From positions 6,150,001-6,214,000 of the forward strand of contig NZ_CP033365.1 of NCBI RefSeq assembly GCF_013170825.1: a stretch of 64,000 nucleotides of DNA, given 5' to 3'. Below are positions 16,696 through 25,081 of this stretch, in pieces. The number at the start of each line of letters is the position of its first letter. Position 1 is the first letter of the stretch. This stretch comes from Mesorhizobium sp. NZP2298 (GTDB taxonomy: Bacteria > Pseudomonadota > Alphaproteobacteria > Rhizobiales > Rhizobiaceae). A program made the position numbers and the translations under genes. The notes under the pieces are model-generated. The model worked only from the letters and a program-made list of their open reading frames with translations. It ran no database searches and was not told the origin of the DNA.

Positions 16696-16726
16696 TTCAG
16701 ATAACCAGATTTTCTGGTTATCTGAA
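16696..16726. promoter_or_regulatory. Perfect 14-bp palindrome, probable QseC operator
   Basis: TTCAGATAACCAGA (16696-16709) and TCTGGTTATCTGAA (16713-16726) are exact inverted repeats with a 3-base spacer. They sit between the divergent qseM-like and qseC-like genes. C-protein-type regulators bind such symmetric sites and control both promoters; QseC does so in the related ICE. In DNA this is an operator; as RNA it could also form a hairpin. Confidence 0.75.
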
Positions 16727-16771
16727 TTTCCATTTAATTGATCTGCCGGCTTCGTCAAGGACCGGCAGCGA

Positions 16772-17035
16772 ATGCAAAAGACACTTCGGTCGCCAAGACA
16801 TTTGCGACTTGTTCAGTTGATCGTGGACAGGCGTAAGGCTGCGGGCCTGAGCCAAGCCGATCTGGCAAAAGCAATCGATCGGTATCAGTCGGTAGTCGCA
16901 GCCATAGAGTCGGGTGGCCGACGCCTGGACGTGATCGAATTCCTTGATCTCGCCGAGACAATCGGATTCGATCCTCATGAGATCCTGGATGAGGTGGCAA
17001 CGGTTCCGAATACACCCGTCAGAAAGCGCAGATAG
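16772..17035 (+). CDS. qseC: QseC-like helix-turn-helix controller
   Basis: 87 residues. HLRLVQLIVDRRKAAGLSQADLAKAIDRYQSVVAAIESGGRRLDVIEFLDLAETIGFDPHEIL is a canonical Xre/Cro-type DNA-binding domain resembling restriction-modification controller proteins, including QseC. It is divergent from the qseM-like gene and faces the perfect palindrome. In the related ICE, QseC is a bistable switch that represses or permits qseM expression. A strong hairpin terminator lies ~190 bases downstream. Confidence 0.82.
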   Translation: MQKTLRSPRHLRLVQLIVDRRKAAGLSQADLAKAIDRYQSVVAAIESGGRRLDVIEFLDLAETIGFDPHEILDEVATVPNTPVRKRR

Positions 17036-17225
17036 ATGATCTGCGCCGGGACGACATTGGACCCTTCGTTGCTATTACCTACATGACAGCAGTTGCATCG
17101 CGAGCCGGCGGAGCCCGGCGAGCGGCCGCCGGTTTCTTGGCGCGGCCATATGTACCGATCCACGGTACCGGCCGACCGGCGTTCTTCTGATATGAGGGAT
17201 TCGTCGATGAGGCGGACCTAATAGG

Positions 17226-17260
17226 CCGCGCAGCGAACGTCCGCTGCGCGGTCTTTCGTT
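17226..17260 (+). terminator. Rho-independent terminator after the qseC-like gene
   Basis: CCGCGCAGCG (17226-17235) pairs with CGCTGCGCGG (17242-17251) around a 6-base loop, followed by TCTTTCGTT. A T-tail on the plus strand indicates termination of rightward transcription. The 190 bases between the qseC stop and this hairpin contain only a weak 35-codon ORF (17082-17189). Confidence 0.7.
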
Positions 17261-17263
17261 TGC

Positions 17264-18472
17264 TCATGCCGCCCGTTCCAATAAGGTCTTCGCCTTACCC
17301 TCTAACTCCAGCCGGCTATCCTGATGCGCCTTGGTGCGGGCATGCGCGGTCATGCCTTGCACAAAATCGAATATGCTTTCAGGCGGGCGACCTTCCTCCT
17401 GCAAGACCGCCTCGATGATCTTGCTCGTTTCGCTCTTGGAGAAACCGCGCTTGCGAAGGAAGCTTTCGCGGTCTTCGTCGCTACGGGCGACGATCTTCTC
17501 CCGCGAGGCCTTGATCCCGGCGATGAACGGCGCGGGACTTGAGTTGGCAAAGCTCGTCAAAGCGGGCGCTGCCTCATGGGCAAAACGCTGCGCGGCAAAC
17601 TTCGAGTGCCGGATCGTAATCTCTTCGAAGCCTTCGACGCCCCACAGATTGCGGTTCATGCAAACAGCGCGGAGATAGAAACTCGCAATGCCCAGCGTCT
17701 TCGAGCCGACCTCGGAATTCCAGCAATAGAAGCCGCGAAAATACAGATCCGGTTCGCCATTCGGGAGCCGCCCGGCTTCGATCGGATGCGTATCGTCAAC
17801 CAGAAACACGAACACGTCGCGGTCGCTGGCGTAAAGCGTCGTGGTATCCTTGGTGATGTCTACAAACGGATTGTGCGTCATCGTCGCCCAATCCAGAACG
17901 CCCGGGACTTTCCACATGGTGTCTCCAGTGCCGTTGCCCGCGATTTTCATCACGGCGGCAACAAGCTCATAATCCCAGATACGGCCATAGTCCGGACCCG
18001 TGACGGCGCGAAGCTCAAGGCGTCCGTCCTCCGTCTCGAGGGTCTTCATCAATTCCGCCCGATGGCTCGAAAGGCCGTGCTGCAAATTGATGCCTGCCAA
18101 CGGTGCGGGCAGCTGACGCATGTAGGTTGCCGGTGCGCCAACAAGGCTGCAAAGCTGGCCAAAACTCCAATGCGTCGGCGCAATCGGCTGCTCTTGTCCG
18201 GGCACGATAAGCGAAAGCCGCTCCGCATTGTCGCGGGTGGCTTCCACGCGCACGGCGCGACTCTCGACGGTGCGGGCAGTCGCGGGGTCCGCCCGCCGTT
18301 TCACGGCGTCGTAAAGATCGGTGAGGCTCAAATAGCGCTCGTCATCGGGACGCGAGAACCACTCCGAGGAAACCCGTCCGATCCGCTCGCCCCGTGTGAT
18401 GTCGACACGGAAGCCGCTAGGCACCTCGCGCTGGCTGTTGCTTTCACTGTTGATGGTGGTGGTCATGTTCAT
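17264..18472 (-). CDS. DUF932 family protein (phage/plasmid-like)
   Basis: 402 residues, preceded by GGAG. SEWFSRPDDERYLSLTDLYDAVKRRAD, WSFGQLCSLVGAPATYMRQLPAPLAGINLQHGL, VTGPDYGRIWDYELVAAVMKI, LYASDRDVFVFLVDDTHPIE, FYCWNSEVGSKTLGIASFYLRAVCMNRNLWGVEGFEEITIRHSKFAAQRF are hallmarks of the DUF932 family found on plasmids and phages. Biochemical role unknown; such genes often sit with ParB-like and antirestriction genes. It is preceded by a leader element shared with the parB-like gene. Confidence 0.88.
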   Translation of the reverse strand: MNMTTTINSESNSQREVPSGFRVDITRGERIGRVSSEWFSRPDDERYLSLTDLYDAVKRRADPATARTVESRAVRVEATRDNAERLSLIVPGQEQPIAPTHWSFGQLCSLVGAPATYMRQLPAPLAGINLQHGLSSHRAELMKTLETEDGRLELRAVTGPDYGRIWDYELVAAVMKIAGNGTGDTMWKVPGVLDWATMTHNPFVDITKDTTTLYASDRDVFVFLVDDTHPIEAGRLPNGEPDLYFRGFYCWNSEVGSKTLGIASFYLRAVCMNRNLWGVEGFEEITIRHSKFAAQRFAHEAAPALTSFANSSPAPFIAGIKASREKIVARSDEDRESFLRKRGFSKSETSKIIEAVLQEEGRPPESIFDFVQGMTAHARTKAHQDSRLELEGKAKTLLERAA

Positions 18473-18690
18473 TTCGCTCGCTCCTTTTTGTCAATGCCGA
18501 AGGCATGTCCGCCGGCATGCCTTCCGGGGGCGCGAGAGCGCGCGGGAGTGATGGGGGCCAGTGCCGGCGCGCGGAGCCGGGCTGCATGGTCGAGCGAAGC
18601 GGATGGAATTCGATCTAGATCATTGCCGAAGTAAACCGCTTTGCGAGCCAGCGGCCCTGCTCTGCACAGCCGGCACTGGCGGGGAAGCGA
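18473..18690 (-). ncRNA. Candidate structured leader of the DUF932 gene, copy A
   Basis: Upstream of the DUF932 start lies a ~200-base element closely similar to the one upstream of the parB-like gene (22768-22985). It has an imperfect stem GAAGGCATG(T)C (18499-18509) / GGCATGCCTTC (18514-18524), a GCGC-GAGA-GCGC hairpin, and a long-range perfect 11-bp pairing between CCAGTGCCGGC (18558-18568) and GCCGGCACTGG (18669-18679). The second copy keeps these pairings with a compensatory C-G to G-C swap. No protein-coding explanation was found. It could be a regulatory 5' UTR or a duplicated recombination or partition site. Confidence 0.5.
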
Positions 18691-18881
18691 GGGGAAGTTC
18701 CTCGCTTCCCATAGGATCGGCAAGGGCATCCGCAGCCGATCGGGACGATAAAAGCGAAGCTTACTCTTATAATGTCGCGCCGGAGACGTGGATTTTACAA
18801 AGAAACATACTATTTGCCTGGTTGGCGGGGCGCTGAAATTGAACGTCGCTCAATTCATCCGGTACAAAAGAAGGAAATTAT

Positions 18882-19412
18882 ATGACCACTGCTCTCGAAC
18901 ATGACAACGCACTGGATACCGTGTCGATAACGGCTGACATTGTCGCCGCCTATGTATCGAACAATCCGGTGCCGGTCGGCGAGTTGCCGAAGCTGATCGG
19001 CGATATTCATGCCGCTCTGAACGGCATTGGAACGCCAGCGGTAGAACCGGTGGTCAAGCAGGAGCCGGCAGTATCGATCAAGAAGTCGGTGACACCGGAC
19101 TTCATCATCTGTCTGGAAGACGGAAAGAAATTCAAATCGCTCAAGCGCCATCTTCAGCACTTTAACCTGACCCCCGATCAATATCGGCAGAAATGGAACC
19201 TGCCGACCGACTATCCGATGGTGGCGCCGAACTATGCGGCAACCCGGTCGGCCCTGGCGAAATCAATTGGGCTCGGCCGCAAGGCGCCACCGGCCACATC
19301 CGCCGTTGCAGGAAATAGGAAACCCGCCGTACGAGCGGCGGCGGCAAGAACCACCGCTCCTGCAATCAAGTCGCCGGTGAAGAAGCCGCGCAAGACGACT
19401 GCCAAGGCTTAA
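18882..19412 (+). CDS. MucR/Ros-family transcriptional regulator
   Basis: 176 residues. The N-terminal [37 protein letters not shown] and central [65 protein letters not shown] match MucR/Ros, including the zinc-finger-like C..DGK..K.LKRHL segment. The C-terminal ~50 residues are a Lys/Ala/Pro-rich tail, unusually long for the family. MucR proteins are nucleoid-like silencers of AT-rich and horizontally acquired genes in rhizobia. AAGGAAATT precedes the start. It is a single-gene unit ending at a strong terminator. Confidence 0.88.
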   Translation: MTTALEHDNALDTVSITADIVAAYVSNNPVPVGELPKLIGDIHAALNGIGTPAVEPVVKQEPAVSIKKSVTPDFIICLEDGKKFKSLKRHLQHFNLTPDQYRQKWNLPTDYPMVAPNYAATRSALAKSIGLGRKAPPATSAVAGNRKPAVRAAAARTTAPAIKSPVKKPRKTTAKA

Positions 19413-19458
19413 CTGGCACGTCAGACGAGTGGTCGGGCGCCGCCGGACCTGAACATGA

Positions 19459-19490
19459 CGAAGCCCCGCCTTGCGGCGGGGCTTCGTGCT
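19459..19490. terminator. Bidirectional hairpin terminator
   Basis: CGAAGCCCCGCC (19459-19470) pairs perfectly with GGCGGGGCTTCG (19475-19486) around a TTGC loop, between the convergent MucR-like and DUF736 genes. The downstream plus-strand tail TGCTTTGTC is moderately T-rich. The 12-bp GC-rich stem should stop transcription from both sides. Confidence 0.75.
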
Positions 19491-19498
19491 TTGTCGGA

Positions 19499-19810
19499 TC
19501 ACTCTGCGGCGCGGCGGGACCAGATGAGCGAGAAGTCGCCCTCGGTGTCGGTCTCGACCAGGCTCGCATAGATCGGAGCGGGGAAGCTGGGATCGTCGAG
19601 CTTGACGGAGTGGTAGTCACGGCCCTCGCGCGAGGTCTTCTTCCATGCCGCCCCGAACTCGGTTGCGCCGGCGAAGATGCGGAAGTCGGGACCCTTTTCG
19701 TTTTCGCCATCTGCCGGAGCGAACGTCACCGTCTTGACGTTGAGATTGAGTGTCTTGACCGAGCCGGAGAAGCCGTTCGCGGTGCGTGAGAATGTGCCGA
19801 TCGTAGCCAT
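19499..19810 (-). CDS. DUF736 family protein, second copy
   Basis: 103 residues from an ATG at 19810 preceded by [88 protein letters not shown] match DUF736. It is diverged from the copy at 12424-12750, so it is an old paralogue, not a recent duplication. The frame is open upstream to 20023 without supporting signals. Confidence 0.85.
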   Translation of the reverse strand: MATIGTFSRTANGFSGSVKTLNLNVKTVTFAPADGENEKGPDFRIFAGATEFGAAWKKTSREGRDYHSVKLDDPSFPAPIYASLVETDTEGDFSLIWSRRAAE

Positions 19811-20597
19811 TGTGGTGTTCCTTCTGTTTTTCTCGGGCCGCGCCGATCGCGGCCTCGATGGTGGTCGTGAGACCGGGGACGATCGGTCCGCACCCCGAAG
19901 GGGCTGAAACGAAGTGGAAGATGGCGGCGGGAGGCTTTCTTGAACCGCGAGGAATGGACGCGCAGCGGCCAGGGGAAGAAAACGCAGCGGCGTCGTTGCG
20001 GGAAGACGATCGAGGCGAAGCAAAGCGAAGACGGTCTTCGGTCAGACCCAATCCATTCGAGGACGCCGTGGGCGTGGCTTGGCGCAAACGGAGGGAACAC
20101 CAAAGGCTACGATGGATCATCGGCTAGTATCGTCGGTGTAGTGACGCTACTCCGTTCTATCAAAGAACTGGCCTTAAACACCGGGAGAGTGCGGTCCCTC
20201 CTCCATCAGGTGCAAAAGGGACAGCCCGACTTCCCTTCATATTCGGCCAAACCGCCATCGAGTACCGGGCCGCTGCGAAGACGATCGACTAACTTGTGCA
20301 TGCAGCGACTTCCAGGCCACCAATCTAGACGATTTCGCATCTCAGATTTGCAGGACGTGCGCCCGGTTGAGAACGAACGCGTTGGCACTTAATCACATCC
20401 GATCCCTGGCATGGCGGACTGATCCGACTATGCTGAGCAACCACGCATGGCGATGCATGTCGGGAAAGGGACGCGTGAATGCGCCCGACCCAGATACGCG
20501 CCGGTGGCTAGGTGGCAGGTCGCCCCGGAACCAAGTTCGCCTCGGTGGGCGTCATCGGGGTTCGAACGCTTTCAAAACCTCGTGTTGTCAAGGTGTC
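19811..20597. other. Long non-coding stretch
   Basis: About 790 bases between the DUF736 start and the parB end. Short ORFs occur on both strands but none has a ribosome-binding site or recognisable motif. The DUF736 promoter should be at the left edge. No RNA gene was recognised. Confidence 0.45.
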
Positions 20598-20620
20598 CGG
20601 CCGCGCCAATGGCGCGGCCG
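20598..20620 (-). terminator. GC hairpin downstream of the parB-like gene
   Basis: CGGCCGCGCC (20598-20607) and GGCGCGGCCG (20611-20620) form a perfect 10-bp stem with a 3-base loop, 54 bases past the parB stop. The expected T-tract is missing on the minus-strand 3' side, so termination efficiency is uncertain. Confidence 0.45.
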
Positions 20621-20673
20621 AAAATTCTTGGAGCGTTGGCAGGACCCGCGTCGCGGCTCCTGCCCCGTCGCGC

Positions 20674-22767
20674 TCACTCGGCGGCAACGTTGAAGGCCTC
20701 GGTTTCTTCGGCCGTATCTGGCTGAGCGGATTTCGCGTCCAACTCGGAAACGGCCACCGATCTGGCATCTGCTGCCTCGTCCTGCCTTTCAACGGACATC
20801 GCAGGTCGCTCTGTGCGCAAGACCACAGGCAGCCATCCGGTTCCGGCGAGCAACTGCTCGGCCGCTTCCGCCATCGGCTGCTTCTTCAGGTCGGATAGCC
20901 TGTCTGCCGCTTCTTCGCTGGCAGCTTCGCGCGCGGCTTCGAGGATATGTGCCTTGGTGATGCGCCCGAGATACGTCCGGACGGTCGGCGACCAATGTGC
21001 CGTCATGTCGAGGTTGACTGCTGTCGCCAGCCTGTTCGCAGTCTCGTGGGCGCGAGGCTTGCGCTCCCAAGGCTGCTTTACGGCATTGACGGTGAGCGAG
21101 GCGCAATGGGCGAACAACGCCATGACGCTTGCATGGTCGAGTGAGGCGATGAAGCCCCACAGGTCAACCACATCGCGAGGCATGTCCGCAGCCCATTCCG
21201 CATGTCGATCTGCCAGTGCCTTGCCTGCCGCCGTATCCTCGATGCCGTCCGCGTGACCGGCGAGATAGACACTGGTTGGGCGGATTTCGAGGCAGTGGGC
21301 TTCCGCACCCTGATAGAAGGTCTGCGCGGCAAGCGTATGGGTCACCGCGACAAGGGCGATGTCCGGCTGTTCGCCAAGCGCAAGGCGAAGCCCAAGCGTC
21401 CGATGAGCGGTCAAGTCGCGAATGAGAAGATCCGACAACGGCTTGCCGTCATCCTCCCCTTCCTCGTCGCTGCCACCATCGGAATCCGAACCGCTGCCGT
21501 CTTCGATGATCTCGCCATCGTCGTTGACGGCGTAGTCCTCGCCGTCTGGCCGCGTTTCCGCTTCCGGTCTTGCCTGCTCATCCGCGGCGCGGATGAAGCC
21601 ACGTTCGATGCGCGCCGCTCCGTCATGGGAAAGCACGACGAACACACCGCCACGCGAAACAATATCAGGATCGAAGGCGTGACGCTGAGCGTCGATGCGC
21701 TCGATCTCGGCTTCGAGCCTGCCAAAACGCTGATCGACATCGTCGGGCAGTTCCTCGGCGCTATCCCATTCTTCGGTCAGCCGGTTGAACTCCTCCGATG
21801 TCGTCGCGTAGGCAGCTTTGTCTTCCGCCGACAAACCCACCGGCTGCGGGTAAGTGCGGCGCAAGCCGTTTGCGTGGGGGAAGTCGATATGGACATCTGC
21901 CCATTTCCAGCCCTCGGCCTGCCTGACGGCTTCGGCGATGCCTTGCAGCTTCTCGATCACCAAGCGGTCGAGCAACCCGGCATCCTCGTAGAAGCCACCA
22001 CGATCCTCGGTGAACAGGTCGCGCAGGATAGCGCCACCAGCTTCCATGTAGGCTTCCGCGCCGATGAAGACGGCTCGTCGGTCGTTCGCTGCAACATGGG
22101 TCCGCGTCAGTTCGCGACGGATGATGTAGGGCTCTCGATTGTAGGTGAGGCTTTCGAAAACCTGCTCCTGCCGGGCGTGATCGTCAGTGATGGCGAACGC
22201 CATCAGCTGGTCGAGGCTCAGCTCGCCGTCGCGGTAGACCTGCATCAGCTTGGGGCTGACAGCGCCGAGACGCAGGCGCTGCCGTACGACATGCGCGGTG
22301 ATGCCGAAGCGGGCGGCGATTTCCTCCGCACCCCACCCCTTTTTCTCGTGAAGATCGCGGAACGCTTCGAACTGGTCGGCGGGATGCATCGCCTCGCGGG
22401 TGATGTTCTCGTCCAGGCTGATCTCGTGCGGATCGTTGACCGTATCGATGACGCAGCGGATCGGCTCTGTTTTCTTGATCTGCTTGCGCTTCACGCGCAG
22501 CAATTGCGCCAGCCTGCGGCCTTCGCCGATGGTGACGAAGTAGAAGCCGGTTTCCGCGCCCTCGTCGTCAACCTCCGGCTCAACCACAGGGTTTTGCAGC
22601 ATGCCCTTGGCCGCGATGCTGGCCGCATAGGCCTCGATGATCGCCTCGCTGTGCGGCGTCTTGCGCGCATTGCGGGGCGACTTCTTGAGCTTATTCAGCG
22701 GAATGAAAACTTCCGTGCCGCTCACGCCGGCGGTTCCGGCCTTCGCGTTCTTTTCAGTGGTCGTCAT
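20674..22767 (-). CDS. Large ParB/Spo0J-family nuclease-like protein
   Basis: 697 residues. The N-terminal ParB domain shows EVFIPLNKLKKSPRNARK, AYAASIAAKGMLQNPVVEPE, YFVTIGEGRRLAQLLRVKRK and later RCVIDTVNDPHEISLDENITREAMHPADQFEAFRDLHEKKGWGAEEIAARFGITAHVVRQRLRLGAVSPKLMQVYRDGELSLDQLMAFAITDD, including the helix-turn-helix. A long C-terminal half with an acidic Gly/Ser/Asp linker (near residues 420-450) follows. It lacks a ParA partner, so this type probably acts on mobile-element DNA rather than partitioning. It shares its leader with the DUF932 gene, suggesting co-regulation. Confidence 0.88.
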   Translation of the reverse strand: MTTTEKNAKAGTAGVSGTEVFIPLNKLKKSPRNARKTPHSEAIIEAYAASIAAKGMLQNPVVEPEVDDEGAETGFYFVTIGEGRRLAQLLRVKRKQIKKTEPIRCVIDTVNDPHEISLDENITREAMHPADQFEAFRDLHEKKGWGAEEIAARFGITAHVVRQRLRLGAVSPKLMQVYRDGELSLDQLMAFAITDDHARQEQVFESLTYNREPYIIRRELTRTHVAANDRRAVFIGAEAYMEAGGAILRDLFTEDRGGFYEDAGLLDRLVIEKLQGIAEAVRQAEGWKWADVHIDFPHANGLRRTYPQPVGLSAEDKAAYATTSEEFNRLTEEWDSAEELPDDVDQRFGRLEAEIERIDAQRHAFDPDIVSRGGVFVVLSHDGAARIERGFIRAADEQARPEAETRPDGEDYAVNDDGEIIEDGSGSDSDGGSDEEGEDDGKPLSDLLIRDLTAHRTLGLRLALGEQPDIALVAVTHTLAAQTFYQGAEAHCLEIRPTSVYLAGHADGIEDTAAGKALADRHAEWAADMPRDVVDLWGFIASLDHASVMALFAHCASLTVNAVKQPWERKPRAHETANRLATAVNLDMTAHWSPTVRTYLGRITKAHILEAAREAASEEAADRLSDLKKQPMAEAAEQLLAGTGWLPVVLRTERPAMSVERQDEAADARSVAVSELDAKSAQPDTAEETEAFNVAAE

Positions 22768-22985
22768 GGTCCTGATCCTTCTCCGTTAAATGCCGAAGGC
22801 ATGCCCCTCGGCATGCCTTCCGGGGGCGCGTGAGCGCGCGGCAGAGAGGGGGGCGAATGCCGGCGAGCGGAGCTGGGCTGCGCGTCGAGCGGGGTGGTTC
22901 GGATCGGCTCAGACGATGATGGTCATGCGCCGCCTTGCGAGCGGGCGGCCCCGCTCTGCGCAGTCGGCACTCGCGGGGGAGAGAT
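22768..22985 (-). ncRNA. Candidate structured leader of the parB-like gene, copy B
   Basis: Second copy of the element at 18473-18690. It contains a perfect stem GAAGGCATGCC (22795-22805) / GGCATGCCTTC (22810-22820) with loop CCTC, a GCGC-GTGA-GCGC hairpin, and long-range partners CGAATGCCGGC (22854-22864) and GTCGGCACTCG (22963-22973), which pair on the minus-strand transcript with one G-U and one mismatch. Position 2 of that stem is G-C here and C-G in copy A. The right edge abuts the possible upstream starts of druM. Confidence 0.5.
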
Positions 22986-23112
22986 GGCCAAGACCATCAC
23001 TCCCCCATTTCGAACTTGCAAGGTCGGAAAGGGCCAAATCATGCCATTTTGCCGGCTCGACGAGCCTCAAAAACTCCGATATTCTCATGGAAGTTGCGCC
23101 GGGGTCGTTTCG

Positions 23113-24939
23113 ATGCGTCAGGTAGGAATCGATCTGTACTCGGGCTGTGGCGGCATGTCGGCTGGCGCCTGCGCCGCGCTACCTGATCTCGAGATCAAGT
23201 GGGCCCTCGACATCGATGAGTATGCTACCAAAACGTTCGCAAGAGTCCATCCAAAGGCAGTCGTCGATTGCAGAGACGTTGCCGAAGTGTCGGCCACCGA
23301 TATTTTGGAGCGGGCGACAATCGACCGTATCGATTGGTTCTTCGCAGGCCCGACCTGCCAGGCCGTAAGCACGATGGGAATCTTCCATCCCGACGATCCC
23401 CGAAACGCTCTCTTCGTGCACTTCCTGAGGCTTTTGGACGGTTTCATCACCGCAGGCCGTCGGCCCGACAAAATCGTTTTGGAAAACGTGCCCGGCGTCG
23501 TTTACGGCAAGAACGTCACGATCATACGGCAATTGTTCCGAGCACTAGAGGCCCGCGACTACTACGTTTTCGCAGATGTTCTGAACATGGCCGAATACGG
23601 GCTGCCGCAACTTCGCAATCGGTTCATTTTAGTGGCCACATCGGATGCAATTCCAGCCACATTTCCTCGGGCCAAACGTTCGGAAGACGCAAGCATCGGG
23701 CTCCCGTCATACCTCAGTGTGCGTGATGCTATCGGCGACCTCTTCGACATAGAGCCGAACAATAGCACAGGTATCGTCAAGGCAAACTCCCAGCGTATCG
23801 CTGGGGAGTTCGCAGCTTTCGTACAAAGACCAAGCCAAACAATCGCCTGCCACTGGGGAGCGAACGTCTCCGACATCAATCGGCGACGTATCGCTAGCGT
23901 GCCGCAAGGCGGCTCATGGAAGGACATCCCACAAGACCTTTTGCCCGATCGTTTTCGGCGAGTGCGACTTACAGACTACACCACACTGTACGGACGGCTG
24001 CATGAAGACGATCCCGCCTATACAATCTCGGCAGGTTTCGCGAACGTGACCTCGGGTTGCTTCACCCATCCCAGAAAAGATCGATCGCTGACCGTGCGGG
24101 AGGGAGCCAGGCTTCAAGGTTTTCCGGACGACTTCGAATTCGCCGGCCCGCGCTCGGCGCAATACCGGCAAGTCGGCAACGCCGTACCTCCATTCTTCAT
24201 GGCTCAGATCGTTGAGCACATTGCTGCGGGACAACACGGCATTCCTGCGCGGATCACTTCTGCCGCGTTGAATACAGGCAAAGCACTTCCTCCGCTGGTA
24301 CGACGGTTCAAAACGAAAAAGTCGGAATCGGCCCGCTCGTTGGGCGGCTACGGAGGCGGAACGTACTGGCCTCTGGGCTGGGGAGAACGTCTGACCGTGG
24401 ACGAATTGATCAAGAGCGGCAATCGGCTGCATAACGTTCCGCTACGATATCGGCGTCGGGACGAATGGCGCGTCGATCGCGATCAATTTTCCCAGCATGA
24501 CTTGCTCACACTCTATAACTCGCCAGTTAGACTTGCGGCATTGTCGGATCGGGTGCTCGCGGTCCCACTGATCGCCGCTGGTCGAACCGACTCGATCGAT
24601 CATGCCCTCGTGAAACTACTCGCATCCATCAGTTCGCTTCCCGGGCAAATCGATATTGAACTGCCGGTTGAATATCTCAGAACGCGCATCGAGCTCTTAT
24701 GGACGTCTCTCAAGCAACAGAATGCCGGCGGCCTGCCTCACATGGATAGGCGAGCGCGGTCCGGAGTTGTGCGGCTAGTTTCCGCGAAGGGTGAAAGATC
24801 CGCAGCAAGGCTGAGCTTTGGTGAATTCGCCAGTAGCAAGGCGGCGGAGGATGGCGCGTCTCTCCTGCTCGTGCTGGATGCGCCTCGGCACGACTGGAGC
24901 GCATTCCACTCCCAACCCAAGGCGACCGCATCGGCCTAG
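23113..24939 (+). CDS. druM: DruM, C5-cytosine DNA methyltransferase of type II Druantia
   Basis: 608 residues from an ATG at 23113; the frame is open to 22894 and an ATG at 22984 is possible. Methyltransferase motifs: I DLYSGCGGMSAG (residues ~7-18), IV FAGPTCQAVST (~77-87), VI VLENVPGV (~122), VIII LPQLRNRFIL (~163), X YRQVGNAVPP (~350). Motif IV has P-T-C instead of the usual P-P-C; the catalytic Cys is kept. A ~230-residue C-terminal extension follows. In Druantia II the methylase is encoded just upstream of druF-druG-druE, as here, and presumably marks host DNA. Confidence 0.88.
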   Translation: MRQVGIDLYSGCGGMSAGACAALPDLEIKWALDIDEYATKTFARVHPKAVVDCRDVAEVSATDILERATIDRIDWFFAGPTCQAVSTMGIFHPDDPRNALFVHFLRLLDGFITAGRRPDKIVLENVPGVVYGKNVTIIRQLFRALEARDYYVFADVLNMAEYGLPQLRNRFILVATSDAIPATFPRAKRSEDASIGLPSYLSVRDAIGDLFDIEPNNSTGIVKANSQRIAGEFAAFVQRPSQTIACHWGANVSDINRRRIASVPQGGSWKDIPQDLLPDRFRRVRLTDYTTLYGRLHEDDPAYTISAGFANVTSGCFTHPRKDRSLTVREGARLQGFPDDFEFAGPRSAQYRQVGNAVPPFFMAQIVEHIAAGQHGIPARITSAALNTGKALPPLVRRFKTKKSESARSLGGYGGGTYWPLGWGERLTVDELIKSGNRLHNVPLRYRRRDEWRVDRDQFSQHDLLTLYNSPVRLAALSDRVLAVPLIAAGRTDSIDHALVKLLASISSLPGQIDIELPVEYLRTRIELLWTSLKQQNAGGLPHMDRRARSGVVRLVSAKGERSAARLSFGEFASSKAAEDGASLLLVLDAPRHDWSAFHSQPKATASA

Positions 24940-25081
24940 AGGCAAAGCAGTCCCGCCCGATGATCATTTCAAAAATAATATTTTCGGATATTGCAATCGC
25001 GACGTTCTCGGCTTCAATTTACTTTAACTGAGAGCACTTTCATGTGCCAACGACTAATTTGATAGGAAGCTAGGGGGGATC

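Noticed and set aside
20520..20580. Possible tRNA remnant (GGGGTTCGAACG resembles a T-loop)
   Set aside because: No cloverleaf can be completed around it: there is no acceptor stem or anticodon arm.
21202..22833. Long plus-strand ORF of ~540 codons
   Set aside because: It lies antisense to the parB-like gene, which has clear ParB motifs. Long antisense frames are expected in high-GC coding DNA.
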